Assembly: GCF_019247615.1 (NCBI RefSeq)
Contig: NZ_JAFBAT010000314.1
Location: 1-53,998, forward strand
DNA: 53,998 nucleotides
Direction: 5' to 3'
Source: Mycobacterium sp.
GTDB taxonomy: Bacteria > Actinomycetota > Actinomycetes > Mycobacteriales > Mycobacteriaceae
The translations under genes were made by a program, and so were the position numbers. Shown one piece after another: positions 11,278 to 19,928 of this stretch. Position 1 is the stretch's first letter. Each line of letters begins with the position of its first letter. The notes under the pieces were generated by a model. It was not told where the DNA came from and did not search any database. It worked only from the letters and a program-made list of their open reading frames with translations.

Positions 11278-12663
11278 ATGGGTCCTACTCGCTGGCGGAA
11301 ATCCACCCAAGCGCTCATCGGGTTGGCCGTGCTGGTGTTCGTCGCGGCGGTGGTGGCCGCGGCAATGTTTTTCACCACCGGCGGGCACGGCGCGGGCGCC
11401 ACCCACGTTCCGGTGCCGCCGCCCAGACCGCCGACCGTCAAGCCGGGTATGGTTCCGGTCGCCGAAACGGCCGAGATACCCAGCCCGGGTGGGCTGGCCG
11501 CCACGCTCGCGCCGGTCGCGGCCGACCCCAATCTGGGCAGGCTGGGTGCGCGCGTCACGGATGCTCTGTCCGGCAAAGAGCTGTGGCAGGTGGCCGAGGA
11601 CCTCCCGCTGGTGCCCGCGTCGACCAACAAGGTGCTAACCGCGGCCGCGGCTCTGTTGACGCTGGACCGTCAGGCCCGGATCAGCACGCGGGTGGTCGCC
11701 GGCACCCCCAATGCCCAGGGTCCGGTGGTGCTGGTGGGCGCCGGGGATCCGGTGCTGTCGGCGGCTCCGCCCGACGCGCCCACCTGGTATCGGGGCTCGG
11801 CGCGGATCAGCGACCTTGTCGAACAGGTTCGCCGCAGCGGCGTGACGCCGACCGCGGTGCAGGTGGACACGTCGGCGTTCAGCGGGCCGACGATGGCGCA
11901 GGGCTGGGATCCCGCTGACGTCGACAACGGGGACATCGCGCCCATCGAGTCGGTGATGATCGACGGCGGCCGCATCCAGCCGACCACCGTCAACTCGCGC
12001 CGGTCCAAGACACCGGCGCTGGATGCCGGGCGGGAACTGGCAAAGGGTCTCGGCCTGGATCCCGGCGCCGTCACCGTTGCCACCGCGCCTTCCGGCGCCC
12101 GGCAGCTCGCCGTCGTCCAGTCCGCGCCCCTGGTCCAGCGGCTCTCGGAGATGATGGACCACTCCGACAACGTGATGGCCGAGTGCATCGCCCGGGAGGT
12201 TGCCGCCGCGATCAACCGGCCGCGGAGCTTCGCCGGTGCGGTGGACGCGGTGACCAACCGGTTGACCACCGCGCACGTCGACACGACGGGCGTCGCGCTG
12301 ACGGATTCCAGCGGCCTTTCCGTTGACGACCGCCTGACGGCCAAGACGCTCGATGGTGTGGTGCAGGCGGCTGCGGGGCCGGATCAGCCGTCGTTGCGTG
12401 CGTTACTCGACCTGCTTCCGATAGCGGGCGGCAGCGGGACACTGGCCGACCGCTTCCTCGATCCGGCCACCAACCAGGGGCCGGCCGGCTGGCTGCGCGC
12501 CAAGACGGGCTCGTTGACCGCGGTCAACTCGTTGGTCGGGGTGCTGACCGACCGCAGCGGACGGGTGCTGACGTTCGCCTTCATCTCGAACTCCGCGGGC
12601 TCCAACGGCCGCAATGCCATGGACGCGCTGGCCACCAAGCTCTGGTCGTGCGGGTGCGCATGA
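11278..12663 (+). CDS. dacB: D-alanyl-D-alanine carboxypeptidase / PBP4-type (S13) serine peptidase
   Basis: Trims or opens peptidoglycan stem peptides outside the membrane. 461 aa from ATG 11278, equal in length to Rv3627c. A cytoplasmic basic start is followed by one hydrophobic anchor (LIGLAVLVFVAAVVAAAMFF) and a proline-rich spacer. The penicillin-binding motifs are in order: SxxK as STNK from residue 115 (VPASTNKVLTAA), SxN as SDN in DHSDNVMAE, and KTG in RAKTGSLTAVN. The gap between the first two motifs is long, as expected for the PBP4 family. The stop codon overlaps the start of the next gene (ATGA), so translation is probably coupled. Confidence 0.92.
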   Translation: MGPTRWRKSTQALIGLAVLVFVAAVVAAAMFFTTGGHGAGATHVPVPPPRPPTVKPGMVPVAETAEIPSPGGLAATLAPVAADPNLGRLGARVTDALSGKELWQVAEDLPLVPASTNKVLTAAAALLTLDRQARISTRVVAGTPNAQGPVVLVGAGDPVLSAAPPDAPTWYRGSARISDLVEQVRRSGVTPTAVQVDTSAFSGPTMAQGWDPADVDNGDIAPIESVMIDGGRIQPTTVNSRRSKTPALDAGRELAKGLGLDPGAVTVATAPSGARQLAVVQSAPLVQRLSEMMDHSDNVMAECIAREVAAAINRPRSFAGAVDAVTNRLTTAHVDTTGVALTDSSGLSVDDRLTAKTLDGVVQAAAGPDQPSLRALLDLLPIAGGSGTLADRFLDPATNQGPAGWLRAKTGSLTAVNSLVGVLTDRSGRVLTFAFISNSAGSNGRNAMDALATKLWSCGCA

Positions 12664-13721
12664 CCCCGTCGGAACTGACCCTCGGCACCGCCGTCGACTG
12701 GCGCTTCGCGGCCACCGTCGGCCGGCGGCTGGCCCGACCGGGACCGGCGTCCAGCGACTACACCCGCCGGCAGGTGATCGACGAACTGACAAGTGCCGCA
12801 GCCAAAGCCGAGCCACCGGTGCGCGACGTGACGGGCCTGGTGGCCCACGGCGCGGTGCCGCCGGCCCGGGTCGTCGACCGCCCGGAGTGGATCGGCGCCG
12901 CGGCCGAGTCGATGCGGGTGATGACCAACGGAAGCGAAAAGCCGCGTGGGTTCGTCACGGGCCGCATCACGGGGGCGCAAACGGGCGCCGTGCTGGCGTT
13001 CGTGTCGTCGGGGATCCTCGGCCAGTACGATCCGTTCGCCTCGGGTGAAGGCGGGGCGAACGAGGGATGCCTGCTGCTGGTTTATCCGAACGTCATCGCC
13101 GTCGAGCGTCAGCTACGGGTCGAGCCGTCCGATTTCCGGTTGTGGGTATGCCTGCACGAGGTGACCCATCGCGTGCAGTTCACCGCCAACCCCTGGCTGG
13201 CCGGTTACATGTCGCAGGCGCTGGCTCTGTTGACCCGGGATGCGGGCGAGGACATCGGGAAGGTGGTGACCCGGCTCGCCGAATTCGTCCGCAATCGCGG
13301 CAACGGCTCGGGCGCGGCGAATGCCAATGCGTCGGGGATTCTCGGCCTGGTGCGTGCCGTGCAGTCCGAGGCGCAGCGCGACGCACTGGACCAGCTGCTG
13401 GTGCTCGGCACGCTGCTGGAGGGCCACGCCGAGCACGTGATGGACGCGGTCGGTCCGGTCGTGGTGCCCTCGGTGGCCACCATCCGCCGCCGGTTCGACG
13501 AGCGTCGTCATCGCCGGCAACCGCCGCTGCAGCGCCTGCTGCGCGCCCTGCTGGGGCTCGACGCCAAGCTGAGTCAGTACACCCGCGGCAAGGCGTTCGT
13601 CGACGACGTGGTGGGCCGGGTCGGCATGGAACGGTTCAACACCGTCTGGTCGGGCCCCGAAACGCTGCCGCTGCCCGCCGAAATCGAGAATCCCCGGCGA
13701 TGGATCGACAGGGTGCTGTAG
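12660..13721 (+). CDS. zinc-metallopeptidase-like protein of the F420-biosynthesis-associated (DUF2342) family
   Basis: 353 aa from ATG 12660, which overlaps the previous stop by four bases; a GTG at 12648 is also in frame. The family is found in actinobacteria that make cofactor F420 and is named after that co-occurrence, not from a known reaction. A thermolysin-like HExxH is present (LHEVTHRVQF, near residue 165). A second conserved segment is LLEGHAEHVMDAVG, which could give the third zinc ligand. No signal peptide is present, so it should be cytoplasmic. The 3' end overlaps tilS by 22 bp. Enzyme activity is plausible from the motif but not shown. Position matches Rv3626c. Confidence 0.85.
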   Translation: MTPSELTLGTAVDWRFAATVGRRLARPGPASSDYTRRQVIDELTSAAAKAEPPVRDVTGLVAHGAVPPARVVDRPEWIGAAAESMRVMTNGSEKPRGFVTGRITGAQTGAVLAFVSSGILGQYDPFASGEGGANEGCLLLVYPNVIAVERQLRVEPSDFRLWVCLHEVTHRVQFTANPWLAGYMSQALALLTRDAGEDIGKVVTRLAEFVRNRGNGSGAANANASGILGLVRAVQSEAQRDALDQLLVLGTLLEGHAEHVMDAVGPVVVPSVATIRRRFDERRHRRQPPLQRLLRALLGLDAKLSQYTRGKAFVDDVVGRVGMERFNTVWSGPETLPLPAEIENPRRWIDRVL

Positions 13722-14668
13722 GACGGCTGCGCGCGGCCGTCGAGGCGTTCGCTCGGACTTATCTCGGGGCCTACGGCGACGAGCAATGGTGTGTGGCGCT
13801 GTCCGGTGGCCCGGATTCGCTGGCCCTCACCGCGGTCGCGGCCCGGCTTCGGATCACGAGGGCGCTGATCGTCGATCACGGCCTGCAGTCCGATTCGGCC
13901 GCCGTCGCCGAAACCGCACGGAACCAAGCCGTCTCGATGGGATGCGTTGCAGCACAAGTGATTCGAGTGCACGTGGGCAAGGACGGCGGGCCCGAGGCGG
14001 CGGCGCGCGCGGCGCGCTACGCGGCGCTGGGCGCACACCGTGACGGCGCTCCGGTGCTGTTGGGCCACACGCTTGACGACCAGGCAGAGACGGTGTTGTT
14101 GGGGCTGGGCCGCGGCTCCGGGGGCCGCTCGATCGCCGGGATGCGACCGCACGATCCGCCGTGGTGCCGGCCGTTGCTGGGTGTGCGGCGCGCCGTGACA
14201 CACGCTGCTTGCCACGAGCTGGGGCTGACCCCGTGGCAGGATCCGCACAACGCGGACCGCCGCTTCACCCGGACCCGGCTGCGGCTCGACGTGCTGCCGC
14301 TTCTCGAGGACGTGCTGGGTGGCGGTGTGGCCGAGGCACTGGCGCGCACGGCGGCGGCGCTGCGCGAGGACGGCGACCTGATCGACACGCTCGCCGCCGA
14401 TGCGCTGCCCTTGGTGACGGCCGACTCCGGGCTGTCGGCCCGCGCGTTGGCAGCACTGCCCGACGCGGTGCGACGCCGGGTGATCCGGGGATGGTTGCTG
14501 GACGGTGGCGCGACGGGGTTGACCGATCAGCAAATCCGCGGCGTGGACACCCTGGTCACCGCCTGGCGCGGGCAGGGCGGGGTCGCGGTGGGCTCCACAT
14601 TGCGTGGTGAGCGCTTGATCGCGGGGCGGCGCGAGGGCGTCCTGACGATGTGGCGAGAGCCCGTGTAA
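13700..14668 (+). CDS. tilS: tRNA(Ile)-lysidine synthase
   Basis: Converts the C34 of tRNA-Ile(CAU) to lysidine with ATP and lysine, so that the tRNA reads AUA. 322 aa from ATG 13700, inside the end of the preceding gene. A longer upstream frame exists but is a shadow of that gene. The PP-loop SGGPDS is at residues 35-40 (CVALSGGPDSLALT). The family motifs LIVDHGLQSDS, GHTLDDQAETVLLGLGRG and NADRRFTRTRLR follow. The C-terminal domain is short, as in other mycobacteria. It is the third gene of a run with overlapping ends and lies 49 bp before hpt. Confidence 0.95.
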   Translation: MDRQGAVGRLRAAVEAFARTYLGAYGDEQWCVALSGGPDSLALTAVAARLRITRALIVDHGLQSDSAAVAETARNQAVSMGCVAAQVIRVHVGKDGGPEAAARAARYAALGAHRDGAPVLLGHTLDDQAETVLLGLGRGSGGRSIAGMRPHDPPWCRPLLGVRRAVTHAACHELGLTPWQDPHNADRRFTRTRLRLDVLPLLEDVLGGGVAEALARTAAALREDGDLIDTLAADALPLVTADSGLSARALAALPDAVRRRVIRGWLLDGGATGLTDQQIRGVDTLVTAWRGQGGVAVGSTLRGERLIAGRREGVLTMWREPV

Positions 14669-14717
14669 GTAATAGCTCTCGTTGGTTATTCGCGCCGCGG
14701 CGTGGCACTCTGTGGTC

Positions 14718-15323
14718 GTGGCCCAGACCCCCCCGGCGATCAGCCCCGCCCAGCGCGCGGAGCTCTACCCCGGGGACGTCAAGTCGGTGCTGCTCACCGC
14801 GGAGCAGATCCAGGCCCGCATCGCCGAACTCGGCGAGGAGATCGGCAACCACTACCGCGACGTTGCCGGCGAGACCGGCCAGGATCTGCTGTTGATCACC
14901 GTGCTCAAGGGTGCGGTGATGTTCGTCACCGACCTGGCGCGCGCAATCCCGCTACCGACGCAGTTCGAGTTCATGGCCGTCAGCTCCTACGGGTCGTCGA
15001 CGTCCTCATCGGGCGTGGTGCGGATCCTCAAGGACTTGGACCGCGACATCAACGAGCGCGACGTGCTGATCGTGGAGGACGTCGTCGACTCCGGTCTGAC
15101 CTTGTCGTGGCTGCTGCGCAACCTGAAGACCCGGCATCCCCGCTCGTTGCGGGTGTGCACGCTGCTGCGCAAGCCGGATGCGATACGGGCCAATGTCGAG
15201 ATCGCCTACGTGGGTTTCGACATCCCCAACGACTTCGTCGTCGGCTACGGCCTGGATTACGACGAGCGCTACCGCGATCTTTCGTACATCGGAACGTTGG
15301 ACCCCAGGGTGTACGAGGAGTAG
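14718..15323 (+). CDS. hpt: hypoxanthine-guanine phosphoribosyltransferase
   Basis: Purine salvage: joins hypoxanthine or guanine to PRPP. 201 aa from GTG 14718; a GTG at 14712 is equally open. The flexible-loop Ser-Tyr pair is in [11 protein letters not shown]. The PRPP-binding signature is [14 protein letters not shown], preceded by [16 protein letters not shown]. The purine-binding end has [22 protein letters not shown]. All residues expected for HGPRT are present. The gene is adjacent to tilS, an order conserved in many bacteria. It is convergent with lpqG, with 27 bp between the two stops. Confidence 0.96.
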   Translation: MAQTPPAISPAQRAELYPGDVKSVLLTAEQIQARIAELGEEIGNHYRDVAGETGQDLLLITVLKGAVMFVTDLARAIPLPTQFEFMAVSSYGSSTSSSGVVRILKDLDRDINERDVLIVEDVVDSGLTLSWLLRNLKTRHPRSLRVCTLLRKPDAIRANVEIAYVGFDIPNDFVVGYGLDYDERYRDLSYIGTLDPRVYEE

Positions 15324-15336
15324 CCGGCCCCCAGTT

Positions 15337-15362
15337 GAGCTCAGTCGAGCTCAGTCGAGCTC
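15337..15362. repeat. 10-bp tandem repeat across the lpqG stop codon
   Basis: GAGCTCAGTC is present twice (15337-15346 and 15347-15356) plus a further GAGCTC. It covers the last codons and stop of lpqG and the gap to hpt. The number of units could vary without harming either protein. Confidence 0.8.
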
Positions 15363-16097
15363 CCACACCGCGGTCACCGAGAAGCTCACGGTCTGCTGCC
15401 CAGGTTCCAGCGGGACCGCGGATGCGCCCCGGGGCGGCGCCGGCGGCGCCCCTGCGGCCGGCGGTCCACCGGACGCCTCGGAGATGGAGAGCACCCGGCC
15501 CAGCCGGAGGCCCGACAGCTGGGCGTACTGGTCGGCCCTGCTCTTGGCATCGTTGAACGCCCGCGCGCGAGCGTCCTTGACCAGTTGCGAGTCGTCGGCG
15601 ATGGAGTAGCTGACCGAGGTGATCCGGGTCGCGTCGCCGCCGGTGCTGACGATGAGGGCCAACATCCGCGACGCGGCATCGGCCGGGTGGATCTTGACCC
15701 GGATGGCGTTGGTCGCGCGGTAGCCGGTGATGGTCGCGGGGCCGTTGGGACCGGGATTGCCGTACTGCGGCTCCAGCGTGACCGTGGCGGTGTTGATGTC
15801 TTTGCGGTCCAAGCCCGCCGCGGCCAGCGCGTCGATCACCGCTTGCTGGCGATCGTTGGTCTGGTTCATCGCTGCGGTGACGTCTGGGGCGGTGTATTCG
15901 ATTCCGACGTCGGCGGTCAGCGTGTCCGGGACGCCCTGGACATGTCCGGAGCCGATTACGGTCACTTGACGCGGCTTCGCCTCCGCCGGTGCGGGATGGT
16001 TCTTGTCGCAGGCCGACACTGCGGCGACGGCCAACCCCGCGGCGGCCACGGTAATGCACCGGCGGACCGATTTTGCGGCGTTCGGTGCGATCGGCAT
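15351..16097 (-). CDS. lpqG: lipoprotein LpqG, SIMPL (DUF541) domain
   Basis: 248 aa. The signal peptide has an arginine pair, a hydrophobic core (CITVAAAGLAVAAVSA) and a lipobox ending in Cys (AVSAC), so the protein should be lipid-anchored outside the membrane. The mature part is one SIMPL domain, recognisable by IGSGHVQGVPDTLTADVGIE, the segment NQTNDRQQAVIDALAAAGLD and the C-terminal ARARAFNDAKSRADQYAQL helix. The exact role of this domain is unknown; related proteins form oligomeric periplasmic rings. A -10 box lies 6 nt upstream of ATG 16097. Position and family agree with Rv3623. Confidence 0.92.
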   Translation of the reverse strand: MPIAPNAAKSVRRCITVAAAGLAVAAVSACDKNHPAPAEAKPRQVTVIGSGHVQGVPDTLTADVGIEYTAPDVTAAMNQTNDRQQAVIDALAAAGLDRKDINTATVTLEPQYGNPGPNGPATITGYRATNAIRVKIHPADAASRMLALIVSTGGDATRITSVSYSIADDSQLVKDARARAFNDAKSRADQYAQLSGLRLGRVLSISEASGGPPAAGAPPAPPRGASAVPLEPGQQTVSFSVTAVWELD

Positions 16098-16103
16098 GCG
16101 TGG

Positions 16104-16109
16104 ACAGTA
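16104..16109 (-). promoter_or_regulatory. -10 box of a predicted leaderless lpqG mRNA
   Basis: On the minus strand: TACTGT, 6 nt (ccacgc), then ATG 16097. The spacing puts +1 on the start codon. Confidence 0.55.
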
Positions 16110-16195
16110 GCGCCGTCGACCGGGCAGGATGATCGGTTATCGGGGAACGCGTCCGCCGGCGCACCCAAAAGGGGTACGTGCGTGCCAAAAAATCG

Positions 16196-16224
16196 TTGCA
16201 TGATCGATACCTAACCGCTAACTT
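16196..16224 (+). promoter_or_regulatory. housekeeping-type promoter of the whiB4-like gene
   Basis: TTGCAT (16196-16201), a 17-nt spacer and TAACTT (16219-16224). This is the best -35/-10 pair in the window. Transcription from about 16231 would leave a leader of about 98 nt before the TTG start. Confidence 0.65.
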
Positions 16225-16328
16225 GGAAGCCGGGGGATACAGGTCACTCGACGGGCACGAGGTGGCGCTCATCCCGCGAAGTCAGGGGAGGCGGTCGCGA
16301 ACTTGCGGCCGGACGAAGGGATAGCTCG

Positions 16329-16676
16329 TTGTCAGGAAACGGACGGGCCGCGCGGCCGATGAATGTGGTCCCAATGAACCGTGCTCCGCGCGTGGTCAGC
16401 GCGGAGGATCGCGCCTGGGTCGCCAAGGCGCTTTGCAGGGAAACCGATCCCGACGAACTGTTCGTACGCGGAGCGGCGCAACGCAAGGCCGCGGTGATCT
16501 GCCGTCACTGCCCGGTGATGCGCGAGTGCGCTGCCGAGGCGCTCGACAACAAGGTCGAGTACGGCATCTGGGGCGGCATGACCGAGCGGGAGCGCAGGAG
16601 ATTGCTCCAACAGCACCCGGAGATCGTGTCATGGACCGACTTTTTCGAAAGGCGGAAGAGCCGCTCCACCGGATAG
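16329..16676 (+). CDS. WhiB-family iron-sulfur regulator, WhiB4-like paralogue
   Basis: 115 aa. TTG 16329 is chosen because the N-terminus (SGNGRAARP) then aligns with that of WhiB4 and a ribosome site (gaaggga) precedes it; ATG 16359 is the alternative. Four cysteines at 36, 58, 61 and 67 (ALCRETD; ICRHCPVMREC) match the C-x21-C-x2-C-x5-C ligand set for a [4Fe-4S] cluster. The G[VI]WGG turn is GIWGGM, followed by a basic C-terminal tail (TERERRRLL; ERRKSRST) that should touch DNA. The sequence is closest, from memory, to WhiB4 (Rv3681c), whose orthologue is expected elsewhere on the chromosome, so this is probably a second copy. WhiB4 acts in redox control. The gene stands alone in an accessory stretch. 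Confidence 0.88.
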   Translation: MSGNGRAARPMNVVPMNRAPRVVSAEDRAWVAKALCRETDPDELFVRGAAQRKAAVICRHCPVMRECAAEALDNKVEYGIWGGMTERERRRLLQQHPEIVSWTDFFERRKSRSTG

Positions 16677-16696
16677 GCCCATGGACAGGTCCCGGG

Positions 16697-17713
16697 CTAC
16701 GGTGTGACGAGGATTTTGCAGTGCCGTTCCGGGTCGGCCAGGTCGTCGAAGGCCTGGCCCACCGCTTCCAGGCCGACTTCGCCGGTGATCAGGGGGGTGA
16801 CGTCGATCTCGCCCTCGGCCAGCGCGCTTAGCGAGTCGGCGAACTCATCCGGGGTATAGGCGAGCACGAACTGCACGCTGATCTCCTTGGCGATCGCGAA
16901 GAACGGATGCACCGTGTCGGCCTGCATGCACACGCCGGCGACGACCAGGCGTGTGCCCGGCCGTGCCCGCAGTAGCACGTCGTCAATGAGCCCTGGCACC
17001 CCGACTGCCTCGAATACGACGGCGGGCTTCACGGTGTCGAACGGCGAACCTTGCGCGGCATCCAATGCGCGGTGGGCGCCGACCTCGGTGGCCAGCTCTC
17101 GGCGCTTGGTCGAGAAGTCCGCTGCCACGATTGTTTCGACACCACGCCTGTGCAGGGCCGCGATGATCGCGATGCCGATCGGTCCGCAACCGAGTACCAG
17201 TGCGGTCTCCCCGGGGGCGATATTCGACTTGTTGACCGCGTGCAATCCGACCGCCATCGGTTCGGTCAACGCGGCATGCTTGAGGTCCAGGCCGTTGGGA
17301 ATGGGCAACAACAGCGGCGCCGAAAGCAGCATCCGCTCCGAGTAGCCGCCGAGCGTGCTGTTGCTGTAGACGATCGGCTCTAATCCTTTGGCGGACAGCA
17401 GTACCGGAATTGACGTGACCGCCGTTCCAGGTGGATGGGTTTCGGTGCCGGGTCCGGCCTCGAGAACCTCGGCGCTGAATTCGTGACCCATGAAGACGTC
17501 GCGGTTCAGGTCAACGCTCATCCCGGTCGCGGCGCCGCCTCCCAGTCGATCGCCCAACTCCATGACCTCGGCGCCGTGGGTGGCGAAATGCAAATCGGAA
17601 CCACAGATTCCACACGCTTTCACCCCGACCAAGACCTGGCCGGATTCGGGCACCGGGTCCGGCACGTCGTCGCGATAGACCATCCGGCCGTCGCGTAATA
17701 CGGTGGCCCGCAT
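16697..17713 (-). CDS. zinc-dependent alcohol dehydrogenase (MDR family)
   Basis: 338 aa medium-chain dehydrogenase. Catalytic zinc ligands are visible in ACGICGSDLHF (Cys, with Asp/His) and GHEFSAEV (His-Glu). The nucleotide fold has LVLGCGPIGIAIIAAL, and the next strand ends in VAADFSTKRR, where the residue after the strand decides NAD or NADP use. The four-cysteine structural zinc lobe is absent: the segment after GTAVTS has no cysteines. The start codon overlaps the stop of the upstream monooxygenase gene (ATGA), so it is the last gene of the ephA unit. Substrate unknown; it may oxidise alcohols released by its operon partners. Confidence 0.88.
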   Translation of the reverse strand: MRATVLRDGRMVYRDDVPDPVPESGQVLVGVKACGICGSDLHFATHGAEVMELGDRLGGGAATGMSVDLNRDVFMGHEFSAEVLEAGPGTETHPPGTAVTSIPVLLSAKGLEPIVYSNSTLGGYSERMLLSAPLLLPIPNGLDLKHAALTEPMAVGLHAVNKSNIAPGETALVLGCGPIGIAIIAALHRRGVETIVAADFSTKRRELATEVGAHRALDAAQGSPFDTVKPAVVFEAVGVPGLIDDVLLRARPGTRLVVAGVCMQADTVHPFFAIAKEISVQFVLAYTPDEFADSLSALAEGEIDVTPLITGEVGLEAVGQAFDDLADPERHCKILVTP

Positions 17714-18900
17714 CAGCTTTCCACTCCCTGGCGTTCATCCACGTGCTCGGTAATGGCTTTGACGATCGCCTCACCGGCACGGCCGATCAATTGGTCGCGT
17801 CTGCCCGCGGCCCAGTCGTGCGATGACCGCGGCGCTTGCAACTGTCCCTTGAAGTGGGGAATCACCTTGCGGGCGATCAGGTCATAGCAGTGATATGTCG
17901 CCTCCGGGGAGGCCCAGTCGTGGCCGAGCATCAGCAGCGTCCCGAAGCCGCCCGAACGTTCGAGCAGGTCTTCGATGTGGGCGATCGCGTCGTCGGGCGT
18001 GCCGATGCAGCAATTCCCTTTGGCGGCATAGTCTTCGACGAATTGGTGCGGCGTCTGTGTGCCTTCCACGGTATTGGCCAGGGGAACGAACCCTGCCGCG
18101 CCGAAGTAGTTGGCGAAATCCTGTAATCCGTAGGTGCAGTCGTCGATCGCCCGCTCGCGGCTGTCCGCTATGTGCATGATGCTCAGGACGCGCCAGTTGC
18201 TTCTGTCCGGTTCGTTCCGGCCGGCCTTCTCGGCCTGCTCACACACCACTTGCCAGGTGTTCTCCAGCGCCGCGTAGCCGCCCGGCACCGACATCGACAG
18301 CGACAGCAGCGACGTGCCCAGGGCCCCGGCCAGCCGCGGGCCGGACGGCGAAATCATTGCCGCCGTGGCGATCTCGGGGTAGGGCCAGCTATAGGGTCGG
18401 ATGTGCAACTGCGCGTCGCGCAGGGTGAACCACTCGGAATGGCGGTCGATTCGTTTGTCGGGCGCGGCGCGGAACAACGCGAGGATCGCCTCCAGGGACT
18501 CGTGCATCATTCGACGCTGCTCAACCGGGTCGATGCCCATCATGTACGCGTCGGAGGGCAGTGCGCCCGGGCCGGTCCCGAACATGACCCGACCGCGGGT
18601 CAGGTGGTCCAGCAGCACCCAGCGATCGGCGACCATGAGTGGATGGTGATAGGGCAAGGAGACAACTCCGGTGCCGAGCCGGATGTGCTTTGTCCGCTCC
18701 GCGGCGGCCGCGATGAAGATTTCGGGGCAGGCGATGAGCTCGTAGCCGCCGGAGTGGTGTTCGCCGAACCACGCTTCGTCGAACCCCAGACGGTCCAGGG
18801 CAACAACGCGCTCCATGTCGTATTCCAATGCCACCGTTGGAGATTGGCCCGTGGGATGAAATGGAGTGATAAAGACACCGAACCGCAGAGGCGCACTCAT
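17713..18900 (-). CDS. luciferase-like flavin-dependent monooxygenase (Rv3618-like)
   Basis: 395 aa from ATG 18900, which overlaps the ephA stop; the frame remains open upstream inside ephA but is a shadow there. The LLM (bacterial luciferase) TIM barrel is clear: FGVFITPFHP, LDRLGFDEAWFGEHHSGG, TKHIRLGTGVVSLPYHHPL, VADRWVLLDHLTRGRVMFGT. Such enzymes use FMNH2 or F420H2 to oxygenate small organic compounds. The C-terminus is long, with IARKVIPHFKGQL. The operon with an epoxide hydrolase and an alcohol dehydrogenase suggests the breakdown of a hydrophobic substrate, but the compound cannot be named. Length agrees with Rv3618. Confidence 0.9.
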   Translation of the reverse strand: MSAPLRFGVFITPFHPTGQSPTVALEYDMERVVALDRLGFDEAWFGEHHSGGYELIACPEIFIAAAAERTKHIRLGTGVVSLPYHHPLMVADRWVLLDHLTRGRVMFGTGPGALPSDAYMMGIDPVEQRRMMHESLEAILALFRAAPDKRIDRHSEWFTLRDAQLHIRPYSWPYPEIATAAMISPSGPRLAGALGTSLLSLSMSVPGGYAALENTWQVVCEQAEKAGRNEPDRSNWRVLSIMHIADSRERAIDDCTYGLQDFANYFGAAGFVPLANTVEGTQTPHQFVEDYAAKGNCCIGTPDDAIAHIEDLLERSGGFGTLLMLGHDWASPEATYHCYDLIARKVIPHFKGQLQAPRSSHDWAAGRRDQLIGRAGEAIVKAITEHVDERQGVES

Positions 18901-19865
18901 CGCAGCTCCAATCCGTTGAGGAAGTCCAACAGGGACGCGTTCACCTCGTGGGGCCGCTCCTGCTGCAGCCAATGTCCCGCACCGTCGAGCATCACCTGGC
19001 GATACGGGCCGGAGATAACCTCCCCGGCGCGGTCGGCACGACTGAACACCAACACCGGATCGGCCGTGCCGCCGATAAACAGGCATGGCACAGCAATTTT
19101 GGCGTCGGCGAGGTCGGCGGTGGTCTCCCAGTTGCGGTCGAGGTTGCGATACCAGTTCAGCCCGCCGGTGAAGCCGGTCCGGGCGAACTCGCTGATGTAG
19201 TGGTCGAGTTCGTCCTGGCTGAGCCAGTCCGGCAGCCGGTCCGGCTCGGGAAGGCGATCGACGAAACCCAACGGGCCGGGGCGCACCATCCGAAGCGCCG
19301 CGGCATGGTCGCCGGATGCCCGCAGCCCGCCCAGCATTCGGCGCATCGTCCGGGCGGGATCGGCGTCGAGCTCGGCGTCGGCGACGCCCGGCTCCTGGAA
19401 ATACAAGATGTAGAAGAAGTTGTCCCCGAACTTGGCGCGGAATGCCCGCGTCGGCGGCATCTTCGAGCGGGGAAGCGGGGGAACGCTCAACGCGGCCACC
19501 GCGGCGACCCTATCCGGGTGCAGCAGTGGCGCGTTCCAGACCACCACGGCACCCCAGTCGTGCCCGACCCACACCGCGCGTTCGGTGCCGACGTCGTCGA
19601 GCAGGCCGACCAGGTCGGCGGTCAACTGGTGAATGTCGTAGGCCTCGATCGCGTCCGGGCGAGAAGAGCCGCCATAACCGCGCTGATCGGGCGCAAGCAC
19701 GTGATAGCCGGCCCCGGCGAGTGCCGGAATCTGGTGGCGCCACGAATAGGCCAGTTCGGGAAAGCCGTGGGCCAGGATCACCACGGGAGCGCCGCGGTCT
19801 CCCGCCTCGATGACCCTCAGCCGCACGCCGTTGGTGTCCACTAACCGTTCGGTTGGCGAGCACAC
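18897..19865 (-). CDS. ephA: epoxide hydrolase A
   Basis: Alpha/beta-fold hydrolase that opens epoxides to diols. 322 aa from GTG 19865, identical in length to Rv3617 (EphA). The oxyanion-hole motif is HGFPE (LAHGFPELAYSWRHQ). The nucleophile is the Asp in VGHDWGAVVVW, and the catalytic His is in DGAGHWLQQE. The lid holds conserved tyrosines (FFYILYFQEPGVA; GGLNWYRNLDRNW) that activate the epoxide oxygen. It is first of three overlapping genes with the monooxygenase and the dehydrogenase. In M. tuberculosis espA follows near ephA; here a divergent glyoxalase-fold gene and ftsH follow instead. Confidence 0.93.
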   Translation of the reverse strand: MCSPTERLVDTNGVRLRVIEAGDRGAPVVILAHGFPELAYSWRHQIPALAGAGYHVLAPDQRGYGGSSRPDAIEAYDIHQLTADLVGLLDDVGTERAVWVGHDWGAVVVWNAPLLHPDRVAAVAALSVPPLPRSKMPPTRAFRAKFGDNFFYILYFQEPGVADAELDADPARTMRRMLGGLRASGDHAAALRMVRPGPLGFVDRLPEPDRLPDWLSQDELDHYISEFARTGFTGGLNWYRNLDRNWETTADLADAKIAVPCLFIGGTADPVLVFSRADRAGEVISGPYRQVMLDGAGHWLQQERPHEVNASLLDFLNGLELR

Positions 19866-19928
19866 CGTCTCACCAAATCACAACCACCCCCTGCTGAGAA
19901 GGGTCCAGCGCCTGGTAGATATCGGGGC

